A stretch of 64,000 nt of DNA. Origin: Globisporangium splendens (lineage: Eukaryota; Oomycota; Peronosporomycetes; Pythiales; Pythiaceae). Position 1 is the stretch's first letter; every line of letters begins with the position of its first letter. Below the pieces are notes generated by a model. The model saw only the letters and a list, made by a program, of their open reading frames with translations, was not told the DNA's origin and did no database searches. Made by a program: the position numbers and the translations under genes. Where the stretch lies: the NCBI GenBank assembly GCA_006386115.1, contig VFIW01000084.1, positions 34,692 through 98,691 of the forward strand, in the 5' to 3' direction. Positions 52,825 to 63,480 of the stretch are shown one piece after another.

Positions 52825-54267
52825 ATGACTACCGATGTCGAAGCCGGTCAGAAGAACTACAGCGCCTTCGCGTCTCCGAAGATCGACGGCATTCAAGAGG
52901 GTGACACCCTACCAAAAGAAGGCGCTTCCGTCGCCCGACTCATGTTGATCGCCATGCCTCGTCTTGCGATGGCAATGACGTGGGCAGCGCAGTGGGCTGC
53001 CTTGGGTCCGTACCTCGGCACGATGCTCCCGAACTACGCGGTCCAGTTGACTCAGTTCATTGGTCCGACAGTAGGGATCACTGTGGCCCCCATCGTGGGA
53101 GTGCTGAGTGACCGCAGCACGAGCAAGTGGGGTCGTCGTCGCCCGATCATCGTGGTCGCTGCGATCTTGAGCGTAATTTGCTGGATGCTCATGGGGTACA
53201 CTCGCCAGATCGGTGAGGCCTTGGGCGACTACGGTACTGGACAGCCTGGTGAACCTACGCACCGCCCATGGACAACATTGCTCACGGTCATCCTGTACGC
53301 GTGGATGGACATTACGGTCAACATTGCGCAAGCCCCAGCGTACCTTATGATCGCTGACTTTGCTGGCGAGCGCCAGACCTTGGGCTCGGCTATTGGACAG
53401 GGGTGGTCGCTCGTCGGTTCCCTTCTAGTGGCGTGCTACATCTCTGCATTCGGACCAGCTCACAAGAGTCTTCGTTGGTTCTTGGGGATGCTGTCGGTCA
53501 TCATGTTGGTGACCGTCGCGATCGCGTGCGTCGCTGCCAAGGAAACTCCAATGAAGAAGGATGAGAACGACAAGAGCACCGCGTGGCAACAAGTGAAGTC
53601 CGTGTTCATCAACATCTATCGCGCCGTCATTACGCTCCCCGCATCTCTGGCTGTGTTTAGCGTGATCTTTTTCTTCATCGGCTATGGGTACACCGCGTAC
53701 AACGGCAACAAGGGACAGTTCTTCGGTCTCGTGGTGTATGATGGAGAAGCCAGCGGAGCTGACAGCTGTGGCAGCACGTGCACGAATGCTCAGAACGACT
53801 ACAACGATGGTGTGAGTCTCGCTGGTGGCAATACCGATATCGTGTACAACATTGTCGGGTACCTGTACTCGTGGGTGCTCCCTTTCTTGGTGCGTAAGTT
53901 TGGCGCCAAGCCGGTTATTTCGGTGAGCTTACTCCCTCAGTGCCTGCTGTTGGTCATGGCGTTCACGAAGGTGGTCGCGATCGACGTCATCATCGTCGTG
54001 ATCACGTCGGTCTCGCAGACCGTCATGTTCGCGCTCATGGTGCCAGTCATCATCCACGTGATGGGTCCGGAGATTGAGGTTGGAGCGTACTTCGGTGTAT
54101 TGAACTCGGCACAATGCTTCGGTCAGCTGCTCAACTTCGCGATCGGTTCGGCGCTGGTCGAGACGTCCATGGGCTACAAGCTGCCAGTGTTCCTCGGCGG
54201 TGTCATGACTGTGGTCGGTGTTCTCATCACGGTGTTTTTCCTCAAGCTCAAGATGTACTCGATGTAA
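52825..54267 (+). CDS. MFS transporter, GPH/sucrose-transporter-like
   Basis: Intronless, 480 aa, start MTTDVEAGQKNYSAFAS (frame is open further up but without an ATG). Twelve hydrophobic helices. Helices 1-3 include AMTWAAQWAALGPYLGTMLP and FIGPTVGITVAPIVGVLSD, followed by the loop DRSTSKWGRRRPIIVVAAIL, the SUT/GPH signature between helices 2 and 3. Later helices include DITVNIAQAPAYLMIADFAG (GPH-like DxxxN... pattern), SVIFFFIGYGYTAYNGNKGQ and YLYSWVLPFLVRKFGAKPVI. Members are proton-coupled sugar or glycoside symporters in the plasma membrane; the substrate is inferred only. Its 3' three-quarters is duplicated at 46128. Confidence 0.88.
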   Translation: MTTDVEAGQKNYSAFASPKIDGIQEGDTLPKEGASVARLMLIAMPRLAMAMTWAAQWAALGPYLGTMLPNYAVQLTQFIGPTVGITVAPIVGVLSDRSTSKWGRRRPIIVVAAILSVICWMLMGYTRQIGEALGDYGTGQPGEPTHRPWTTLLTVILYAWMDITVNIAQAPAYLMIADFAGERQTLGSAIGQGWSLVGSLLVACYISAFGPAHKSLRWFLGMLSVIMLVTVAIACVAAKETPMKKDENDKSTAWQQVKSVFINIYRAVITLPASLAVFSVIFFFIGYGYTAYNGNKGQFFGLVVYDGEASGADSCGSTCTNAQNDYNDGVSLAGGNTDIVYNIVGYLYSWVLPFLVRKFGAKPVISVSLLPQCLLLVMAFTKVVAIDVIIVVITSVSQTVMFALMVPVIIHVMGPEIEVGAYFGVLNSAQCFGQLLNFAIGSALVETSMGYKLPVFLGGVMTVVGVLITVFFLKLKMYSM

Positions 54268-54329
54268 ACAGGGTTCTCGTTCTCTTCCTCGCTTTTGGAG
54301 CAAAAATGCATTCTGTATTTTTCTCGTTC
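53185..54329 (+). repeat. Segmental duplicate, copy 2 (parent)
   Basis: The parental segment within the intact transporter gene plus about 62 bp of 3' flank; see 46128-47272. Similarity stops at CTCGTTC. Confidence 0.9.
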
Positions 54330-55735
54330 GTGTTTTGAATTGACTTTCTTGCCACACGCTGCGCATATCGATTTTCTTGAACAATTGTTTGCAATATTGA
54401 GTTGCATTCACTGAAGAGTTCATCGAGTGCAGCGTCTATAAAGCGTGTCTTTCGGTAAACACCAGCTCCAGACCAAGCCGAAACTGTTTGTATTTGTGAT
54501 ACAACTCTGAATTTGTCCATGAGTCAAGAGAGATTTCATCAAAGATAATACCTGTTGGCTGCTGGATGTTCGTTGGAGACTGGACAGCAGCAATAGGGAA
54601 AAGAAATGACACTGAATGGAAACACCGCTCTTTTCGTCAACTGACGTTACGCTACACAACGGAGGCAAGACGAGCTAAACTCCGCAAACTTGCTTGCGAA
54701 ACCAGAGCAGTCCACCAATGTGTGTCGCTTATCCATGACAGCATCGAGGTCAAACTTCATGCGTATGTAGAGACTTAGCTGTACGTTCTTTCCCAAAGCC
54801 ACTCACTTTGTGTGATCACAGGTTTGAAAAATGATCGCTGTAAACTGTAAATTGTAAATAATGCATACGATACATTTCGAGAAATAGCCACATGGGGCTG
54901 ACTAAAAACGTACTTGAATGGTTCATTAGATAGCACGCCTTAGGCTCAAAGAGATCAAGGTAATCCGGCCGTGATAGCTCTCTTCACTGTCTTACATCCA
55001 CGCATCGCATTATGTTCAAGAAACGACACTAGAGAACGGTGTTAGGACTGACATAGTTGAGTCAACTCAAACGAATTTATGGGTTGTATGACACTACTCA
55101 CAATATTGACAATTGAAGGTGGCCAAATAGAGTTTCTCGACATACTGAGTGCCACTGGCATGCACTGCATTCTTCACATCGCACTGCTCTTTAAAACGGA
55201 GATGACGATCTCTGCACTCACAAAAGACTCACTATTTGATCATGGCGTGATCTGAGGCGATCTTGTGTGATTGCTTTTGTTTGGTCGGTTAGTAAACTTT
55301 TGCAGCTGACTGAACCAAATTGGAGTGCACTTTGCTTGAAGTTCTTTAAGGATCGATGTCTTGATAAACAGTCTGAGAGATTTGTCAAAACACTGTTGCT
55401 CACCCACGGCACAGATGCCGTAAAGACTGTAATACGTAGACACGGGTCACCATTTTGTACCTAATGATATTAAGACGGCTGACATGGCGGCCAATCATGT
55501 CATGGACAAACGTCGTTCATGCTGAAGGTGGCACAACTGAGGCGTCTCTCCATACATTCTTCAACTTGGTGCTCGAGTGTTCTAGAAGGCGATTCTGGAT
55601 TGCTCAGCGAAGGAGGATGCATAGATGGATGTATATTGTAGGAAGTAGGTTAGTCATTTGGACTTGTGTTCTCAATTTATCTCCTATTTTGCACTGCATG
55701 GAAGGTGTCGACCAAGCGCTCAGTTACAGATCATG
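54330..55735. other. Repeat-rich intergenic DNA
   Basis: Minus-strand frame near 54640-54440 gives GIIFDEISLDSWTNSELYHK, which looks protein-like but is unassigned and broken. Nothing else recognised. Confidence 0.35.
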
Positions 55736-56442
55736 AGGTCAACACTTTCTGACCGGAATGAGATTCTAAACGACGACAACTGCTTCCTGTGCGAGTTCAA
55801 CGCCCGCACGGCGTTGGCAAGGAAGGGACTCTTCGACCACATCTTCAGGAAGATTGAACATGCAGTACATCGCGAGACCGAGAGTCGAGGTTCTTCGACA
55901 TCAATGTACGGGCTGTGATGGCAAAGTTGTGGAGTCCTGCATACCAGTCGATGATTTTAAGAAGCCAGTTCTGCGCTGGAAGCGTGAGATATCATTCGCC
56001 TTTCTTTGCGAGACAGAGCTTGCACCATCGGGTGCAACTGGACAAGCAGCTTCCTCATTCTAGATGAGCGCCAGCCCAACCTTCTGGACCACATCGTGCG
56101 TTTCGGCTTTTTACGTTCGGGTTTGTTTTCTGCTGATGACAGCCGAGCGAGGACAAGAAGATGGTGATCCTTCTTGGGAGCCTTCCTCCCGAGTATGGTG
56201 CGATGGTGTACATCATAGAATTTGCAACGACGTTACGCTGTTGCAGTTCCAGGAGATGCTGCGTCATAAATAAGGGAACATCCAGAAGCACGATAAGAAG
56301 GAAGAGGCGCTCAAAGCAATGGTGTGCGAGTGTGGTGTCTGCAGGGCAAGGCGTCCAATGTTTACGGAGCGTGGATCCACAAAATCTGCTTTGCTTCCCC
56401 ATCGTTGTCGAACAAAAGAAGTATGATAAATGTGAGAAGTAG
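55736..56442 (+). mobile_element. Ty1/copia gag fragment
   Basis: Plus-strand pieces in two frames resemble the gag of copia elements: DDNCFLCEFNARTALARKGL (55770-55835) and KMVILLGSLPPEYGAMVYII (56158-56215) followed by a partner segment with LLQFQEMLRHK in a shifted frame. Frameshifts show decay. No protease, integrase or reverse transcriptase follows before the MULE end. Confidence 0.6.
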
Positions 56443-56504
56443 ATTGTTGATCTAGATGGAGTCGATGTCGAGGTGTAGCGTATAGGTTAGTTAGCACCGT
56501 GATC

Positions 56505-56527
56505 CGGCTCTCGTTCCCGCAACTATA
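56505..56527 (+). repeat. MULE left terminal inverted repeat
   Basis: Core TCGTTCCCGCAACTATA pairs with TCGTTCCTGCAACTATA on the opposite strand at 62588-62610; 19/23 over the stretch. Confidence 0.6.
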
Positions 56528-56891
56528 TTACAACGTCACAACACTAATTAGCGCAACTTTAATAACCTTGCTGCAACCATATTTTTGAAAAGCAACTCTA
56601 AGTTTAAAAGCAACAAGGAAAATATCTGGTTTAATTTTCAAGTGCATGCCACACAAATGCAAAATAACCGTTTATCTTCGTAAACTTCTTTAGACACTGG
56701 AAATTTTTCTGTAGTATACCAGTTATCACGATAAACTACCTCGGCATTCGGGGCACATTTGAGAACGATGTAATTCGGCTGCTTCAAAACACAAAGGAGA
56801 AGACCAAATCGACAAACAGAATGGATGCAAACCTGCCAAAGGCTAACTCAAGCCCTGGTCGCAGTGCGCTGTCGGAGAGCGTGGTTTCGTT

Positions 56892-57155
56892 ATGTCTGAC
56901 AACGAGCTGGCCCAACAAATGGTGCGCGCGAGGATGAAGGAACTGTGGACGATGCAGCAGAGTCTTCAAAAGACGATTAAGTATTCGCAAAAACTACAAG
57001 GCGCTCTTGAAGATCTTCTGTTCAAAATTCAAGATCAACATGCTGATATGGCGGAGCTTGCGTCGCGCATAAATGAAGAGCCCATCCGCCGTGAGATTAC
57101 TTGGTCTTTCAGCACACTCTTCCGAACTTGCTGCGAAATGCTTACACGTCATTAA
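56892..57155 (+). CDS. Small coiled-coil-like open frame inside the MULE
   Basis: 87 codons starting MSDNELAQQMVRARMKELWT, predicted mostly helical with heptad-like pattern (LQKTIKYSQKLQGALEDLL; DQHADMAELASRI). It lies between the left terminal repeat and the 3' end of the transposase gene, on the opposite strand, convergent with it. May be a second element gene, a captured host exon or chance; the first 60 residues look real, the last part (after a possible splice at EEPIRRE) does not. Confidence 0.35.
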   Translation: MSDNELAQQMVRARMKELWTMQQSLQKTIKYSQKLQGALEDLLFKIQDQHADMAELASRINEEPIRREITWSFSTLFRTCCEMLTRH

Positions 57156-57174
57156 ACATGTTTTTCATTATTCA

Positions 57175-60100
57175 TTATACGAATGCATTTGTCACCTTCA
57201 TGTTTCCTTTTTTAAAATACTTCACCAACTTCAGATTGGTCTCTTCAACGTTGATGTCTACAGGATTTTCCATGACTGACTTGCACAATATCACCCATAG
57301 TATTCGCAGCCTCATAATTTGAACGTAACCTGCTGTCGGTTCGTGATGTCGAAAACTGTAATCGTCGCGGAGGAGGGAGTAGACTTGACTTATCACCATG
57401 ACACCACAACTGGATCCATCTGTTTGCTTTGGCTGAAGCATCCACTCTTCAGTCACCTCTGGAAACATTGTCATTTCTCCACTAGCAACATGCCATCATT
57501 TTAGGTACGGCTCGAGATGTTGATGCTACTGGTCTTGTAGTACAGATCGGTAACTTGGCCGGCAAAGTGGCTCGTAATATTGCACCGTGATCCGCGAAGG
57601 ATAGACCAAATTGACGATCAGCACGCCCCAGTGTATCTCGCTCAGATAAACTGGGAGAACCACATATTCCGTTGTTGATATCTTCCTCGTAGGCACTCTG
57701 GGCACACCGCCGATAGAGAACACCAATGAGTTCACAAAGACGCAATCCTCCGTCCAGTCGCAAATGGCTTGGCACGCAAAATGAACGACAGAGTCGTTTA
57801 ACATGCTGTCACGCGCCAGATACCCAATTACTTCTTCAAAATTCACCCCGAAGTTTCTGGACGTGAGTGTGAATCTGGTGCGCATGGAGGACCGCTCGTA
57901 TCTCGAGATAACTTCAGAAACCATGTGGTGTAGCTTCTGAGCATCGCTTTTTCGGTACTCACCATGATTTGAAAAGTGGGCTTCTATCTCGTTGTAAAAT
58001 AACGCTGGATAAGAGAGAAGGTTCATCTTGGACCAATCCCCGCACAGCCATCGCATATCAGCAACCCACAAATCGCATCGTGCCTTAACCTCGTAAAAGT
58101 GGCTCATGGTGTACAAGAATGAACTACGAAACATACACGCACAATCTAGAGTGACTGATTAAGTAGAACAACTTTGAGTCAAAGAGCAACTTTAAGTCAA
58201 AAACAAGTTCAGACTGAAAGCAACTTTACACCACCACTGACCTGGGTACATGCCTCGAAAATGAAAGCAGGTCTGGATGGACAGATACGAGCATCTCTGC
58301 GTCGTCTGTGCTGACCACATCTTTATTCCTCCGAGATGTGAAGTAAGCAGACGGCCGCCGACGCGACTTCTCTTCCTCAACAGCGCTGAGCATTTTCTTC
58401 ATCAGAGATGGAGGAACTATGAAGTTGAATGTGTACTCAGATTCGTCGACCTTTTCTCGACTGCATTTTGCCTTTCACGTCTTGAGGTAAGGCTCATCCA
58501 TCACGACAGGGTAACTATCAAGGATATCCTTGACGTTTTTGATATATCCTGTTTGGAGTGCCCACTGAACAGCTTGTGATAGGTTCACGGTCAGATTGCG
58601 AGGATAACACACAATTGCTTTCCGCTTTCCTTGTTTCTGCCACCCCTGTTTGCTTGTTTGTCTTGTTCTTGTATGCTGTTTCATTGGTGGAAGTTGAAAG
58701 ATGTCAACATTTCGTGGCTCACCTTCAACGATATCAACGCTCTGTGGTACATTTCCGTCACGACCCTTACGGATCGAAGTGATTGTGTTCGTCTCATCCA
58801 GATTTTCGACAGTGTCTCCAACTTGAAGTTCGCTTTGCGGATCTGCGTTGTTTTTTTCAGCCAGTGTGTCAACAGCACGCTGGCAAAATGTGGAAGAACT
58901 CGAGTCTAAATTTGAAAGATCATCAAAGCGAAACTCTGATTCAATCTCGTTCATCATCACAAAAGTCTCCATGGCGTCGGCTGGATCCATCGCGGTGTCT
59001 GTGTCCGAGTCTTGATCCGTTTCATCTTCAACATTGGAGGTTTCACTGCATCCTTCAACGTCAAAACCCTTCATCGACTCCGTCACAGCGTTTTGCCACT
59101 TCTCCAAATGCTTGCAGAACTTGATCGACGCCATCTGTGAGAGCTTTTCCAGCAACGGTTCAAACACAGCTTTTGCGCAGGTGTATTTCTCACTTGATGA
59201 CATCACGACCAGCTTTGCGCGCTCCTTGCAGCACAAACGCACATACACAACACCATTTGTCTTGAGACGCTTGTGAAAAGAACCCGTTGACGCATCGTCG
59301 CACCCTTGAGCTGCTTTATCACTTAATGTTGCTTTGTCGTCTGTACTTGCTTTAGCTTGGTGCTTGAATTTTGTCATAGAGATGGCAGGAATAAGTGATG
59401 CGACGCTGGGTTCGATCTGGTTTGACACGTTTAGTGCAGACTGCATGCACCACCTTTTCGAAATTGCAATCTCTGGAAGCTGAGTAAACTGGTGCACGTA
59501 CCTTGCAACACACATTAAGTGCTGACATGGAAGTTCGTAGCTCAAATAGAACAGACAGGAGCACGTCCACAGCAAATCGTCGCACTGGAATGCTCGTCCG
59601 TGAACATAAACCTCCCACTTCCACGACTCCACACCATCTCTCACACACCTAGAGTGTTTGCCAATTGCGGAGCAGCTGTTCCATTGATCTTGAACTTTTT
59701 CCAACGCAAAATCGCTCAATTGAACGGCTACCCGCTGGATAAACACTGGAACAGCATCTGGCATTCGGGAACGTGTTGAGTGTCGCCGTAGCGCGCCGTC
59801 TAGTTGTCGAAGTACAGTTACCTGGTGCGTAAGAATGCCGGCCACGGTTTTGTCGAGTGTGGTATTTTTCCCCATTAGCATCTTCAACTGGTTCCAGTTG
59901 GACTCAACTCGATTGGTAGTCGAATTACCAGCCGAGAAAAATGTATTTCGAGCATAGTTGGACCACATGCTGTGACAGCTCTTCCAATTCAGCTCAAAGT
60001 ATTGGAGTATTTCATGGCACTTTTCATCCTTGCAGTACTTCGCAAGTCCTTCACACGAACGCAGAAATGCAGACTCGGTTGATCTGTAACAGTGCACCAA

Positions 60101-62218
60101 TTCACAATAGTTTTTTGAGTCAAATCGCAGTGAGACCATGACGATAAGCATTTGGCGAGGTTACCTGTAAATCATTTGCATGATTATATCTTCGATGACG
60201 CGACGCTGACTCACTCTCATGTTGTATTTCGGTTTTTGAAGCAGTTTTTTCCAGTACGTGAACGTGTGGAATTGGCATCGCAACACCTTCGTGGAAGGGA
60301 AGCATTTCTCCAGAACGCGCCACTCAACGAAGTCTTTATCGATAACGAAAGACCAGACTTGCTGCCAGCTTTTATTTTTCGCCTTGAAAAATTCCAAGAT
60401 TTGGCACATGATTTCTGCAGTTTCGTGGAGCGCAAAAAAGTCGAGTACAGGGACACCTCTCCCACTTGAGGTTGTTGCAATTAGACTACCTACAAACACA
60501 AGAGAAAGCAAATCAGACACTTGGTAAGATAAAGTTGCTTCGCGGTCCATCAAAGTTGCTTTATGATCAAAATTACACACCCAGATGGTAACCAAGGTTG
60601 TTCGTTCCGTGCGTCCAGTCCATTGAGAGCGTTTGACCCCACTGCTCGAACATCGCTTTTTGCACAGATGTCTGCAGGACAACAGCGCAGGTAATGTCCA
60701 TCTGATCTTGGACCAGCAACACATCGTTTCCTTTCGTCTGCACGAAAGCATGTAACATGGCTTTTACTCTGACTTCAGCCGTGGATTGACCAAGAGTTCT
60801 CCTGAGTAGATTTTGTACTTGTTGTGGGGATATAGGGTGGCCTGTGGGGTAACAGCAGCGCGATTGGTTAGTTGCTCACAGAAACGACCTCTTAAAATCA
60901 TAATTCCATCGAAAAAAAGCGGTCACTGCTTACCCAAGTTGTCAGAAACATACTGCGTTATGTTTTTGGTGCTGGCATTTGCGTCTGCCAGAACAGTGAC
61001 TATGTTCAAGAGCTCCTTGTTTTTCGCGACATTGCTTGTCTTTACATATGAAACCGCTTCGGTCCTCCCGATTGAGTGGTTGTGGGTAGACATCTGCAAC
61101 AAACTCAAAACTATTAGTTTATTATTCATTCATAACATTAGAGGATGAGTGAAGGCTACTTACCTCGTTGTCGATCACAATTTCCCATTTGTTGCACTCT
61201 GAAGTCGCTTTAACAGCGCTGGCGTTAAACCTTGCCATGCATCCTGTGTATCGAACAGAATGCCCTCTTTTTCCTTGACCTCTTGATTGCTGAAAGACGC
61301 CATGTGTACACCGGAATATTTTGTAGCTCCACTCAAAATGTTCCGGAATGTTATCACTCGTCTTCCTATTCAAACCATCCCAATGGAAAAGCAACTTTAA
61401 AATCTTATTAGCAACCTAAGATCAAAAAATCAACTTAAATACCTGTTGTGTGTCGTCGTTTTCTCGGACGTTCGCGTGCGAAAGTGGATGTGCTGTGCTG
61501 CGTAGTGGTCGTTCAATATCGTCTGGAATTCCTGCCAAGAGTCGAACCTATTCTGCGGCATTGGTGGAACAATATTGTCCACTTTTGCTCGTGCTTTTTC
61601 CATCTGCACAGGTTGGTCCCAAGTCGCGCTTTTGCGGCGGCGCGGGACTATATCACCACTTGCCACCGCGTGCGCTTCACGGTCGCTGAAGTCGGTCGAC
61701 GCTCGTCTTCTCCTCTTTAGATGATTTTCTACAATTGATCAAATACGCACGTCAATAGAGCACCACTTCTGCAGCTCGCATTACAGCGTATACATTCTCA
61801 CCTTCAAAATTCTTAGTATCTAGATGGGAACTGGGTGCTTTATTGAAAACGCGGTGAGTTGGCGCTTTTGATGAAGATTGGGCTGCGCTCAAACAAATCA
61901 TGAGCTCCGTTTCATTTTTACGTATTATCACAAACACGCTCAATATTACCTTCACCGGGAACCTTTGCATCATTACGAATCGCATCATCACTCTTGCCAG
62001 CTTTGTTCAGCGTGGCTGTGATCAAATGGTTATGACTGCGGGTACCTGTGCACACATTTTTCGCACGCAAATGCGCAGATTGGAACCTAAAATCGAGAGC
62101 TTTACGGAAAAAGAGTAGAGTACACACCTCTGCTTGGTCCAACGGCATCATCCGATTCAATCACGCTGCTTTCACTCCACTCACTGTCGCTTTTACTGCT
62201 GCATTTGTGCGGCGACAT
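57175..62218 (-). pseudogene. MULE transposase fused to a Ulp1/C48-type cysteine protease
   Basis: Reads leftward. 62218: MSPHKCSSKSDSEWSESSV leader. 61666-61430: DSWQEFQTILNDHYAAQ. 61394-61122: zinc-binding-like EWSYKIFRCTHGVF...CMARFNAS. 61110-60960: HNHSIGR and LADANASTKNITQYVSDNLG. Catalytic core: MDWTHGTNNLGYHLG (first Asp, about 60620), VIDKDFVEW and LRCQFHTFTYWKK (second Asp), STTNRVESNWNQLK (Glu, about 59910). SWIM finger CSC...PCQHLM near 59550. From 58475 the frame continues through introns (VPPSLMKKMLSAVEEEK) into a protease domain: YLARDSMLNDSVVHFAC, YVVLPVYLSEIHWGVLIV (His), YYEPL where Asp is usual, and QTDGSSCGVMVI (Gln, Cys). Two in-frame stops near 57505-57536 lie between the His and Cys boxes, so the protease at least is broken. 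Confidence 0.72.
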
Positions 62219-62640
62219 GTTGTTTTTCACCGAGTTATACGATTTCGACCTTCTCAATCCTCGGTCTGTTTGAGTTTTTGACACATAATATAAAAACAAC
62301 ATGCGTTGTGATCACGCCAAGTACGATCCGCTTACACACGTGCTGCCGCTTTCGCGTTTCCTGTCATGTACGTACACCCTCCGCCTCGTTGATGCTGGCG
62401 TCGCGGCTCCGTCCAGCCAATACCCCCTAAATAAACGAATGGACAAATGGGCGGCTGTAATTTTTTGTCATCCATCCTTGTATTTTTCGTAACGCGAAAG
62501 TTTCATCTTTACTTCGCGAACTAACAAAAAACATAAAGTTGCTTTCTGTCGAATTGCAACTTTAACATGGATTTTTTTTGTAAGATTTATAGTTGCAGGA
62601 ACGAGGGCGACCGTGAGCCAGTCAATATTACGTTCTAATC
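62219..62640. other. MULE right end and flank
   Basis: AT-rich 5' region of the transposase gene with two GCAACTTTA words (62534 and 62556) and the right terminal repeat. No additional gene. Confidence 0.45.
62588..62610 (-). repeat. MULE right terminal inverted repeat
   Basis: Minus-strand TCGTTCCTGCAACTATA matches the left end at 56505-56527. Confidence 0.6.
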
Positions 62641-62649
62641 ACCTTTTTT

Positions 62650-63480
62650 GTTGTTTAGTTTGTTTTCGCTTTTGGCGTTAGTTTGAATTTTGACTTCAGT
62701 AATACAACCTGCGTCACTGGTGGTGACTTTGTGAACATGTCTGCTGGCATGTCTTTTGCATTGCAACACTCTGTGGCGAACTCTTGTCGCCCAACTATCT
62801 CTTGCACGAAGTGATATCCGATGTCGATATGTTGTTGACTTTCCATGCAACTCTGGATTTTTGCCAACCTCATGCAGCTTGGATTGCCCTTATGTGTGGT
62901 AATTGCAGCTCCTTGTTCGGACTTCAGTTTTCGCGAGATGCCTCAGAAAGATGAGTTCCTAGAGGCAGTAGCGTAGAGCGATACACTCTGCCTCAGCTGC
63001 TGACAGTACGACCGCGTGGTGTTTTCGTGACTCCATGATATGGACTGTGGCACAGTAGCGTGATGTATCCGACTGTCGACCACCTGGCGTCTTTGCAGTT
63101 TGCGTAGACTGCGTCAGTATGACGCCAATAACCGTATGCTTTTGGGTTGTCCTAGGCTGAGGGGTTCGTCTTTCCATCTAATGAAATACCAGCACCAAGG
63201 TCCGTCGTGCCCTTGAGGAATTTGATATCGTATTGACAGCAGTCCCCCAGTGCACTTTGCCTCGATTGTCATCAAATTACTCACTTCTGGGAAAGTATGC
63301 AAGGTAAGGTCGGGTGCTCCTCACTAGATACTTGAAGCTAACAACGGCTTCTCGATATTGATATTTGTAAGAGAGCGCTGTTCCAAACAGTCTCTCAAAC
63401 ACGGCACACACGCTTGTGCCAGAGGAAGTAATTCTACCGACTTGGAGGGAGGAAGGAAGACTTGAGGGCTTGGTGGTAAA
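62650..63480 (-). mobile_element. Ty1/copia RT/RNase H fragment
   Basis: Minus-strand remnants of the copia polyprotein C-terminus in several frames: GTALSYKYQYREAV and YLVRSTRP (63400-63310), IEAKCTGGLL then a shifted piece corresponding to the RYLKGT region, SAAEAECIAL (about 63000), and QQHIDIGYHFVQEIVGRQEF with AKDMPADMFTKSPPV (62830-62710). Frame changes between motifs show decay. Orientation is opposite to the gag fragment at 55.7 kb, so the two are not halves of one interrupted element. Confidence 0.75.

Larger units (their letters stand above)
56553..62565. repeat. Dispersed GCAACTTTA(A) words across the MULE
   Basis: Copies (either strand): 56553-56562, 58186-58195, 58220-58228, 60531-60539, 61391-61400, 62534-62542, 62556-62565, plus one-mismatch copies at 56592 and 60552-60560. 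All fall in subterminal DNA or in putative introns of the transposase gene, none in recognised coding parts. Confidence 0.7.
56505..62610 (-). mobile_element. Mutator-like element (MULE) with Ulp1-type protease, about 6.1 kb
   Basis: Bounded by inverted terminal sequences (56505-56527 and 62588-62610, 19 of 23 positions matching). It contains one long multi-exon transposase-protease gene on the minus strand and a small plus-strand frame near its left end. Recurrent GCAACTTTA words lie near both ends and in introns. Target-site duplications were not found by eye, so the true outer ends may lie some bases further out. Flanked on both sides by copia fragments. Confidence 0.75.
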
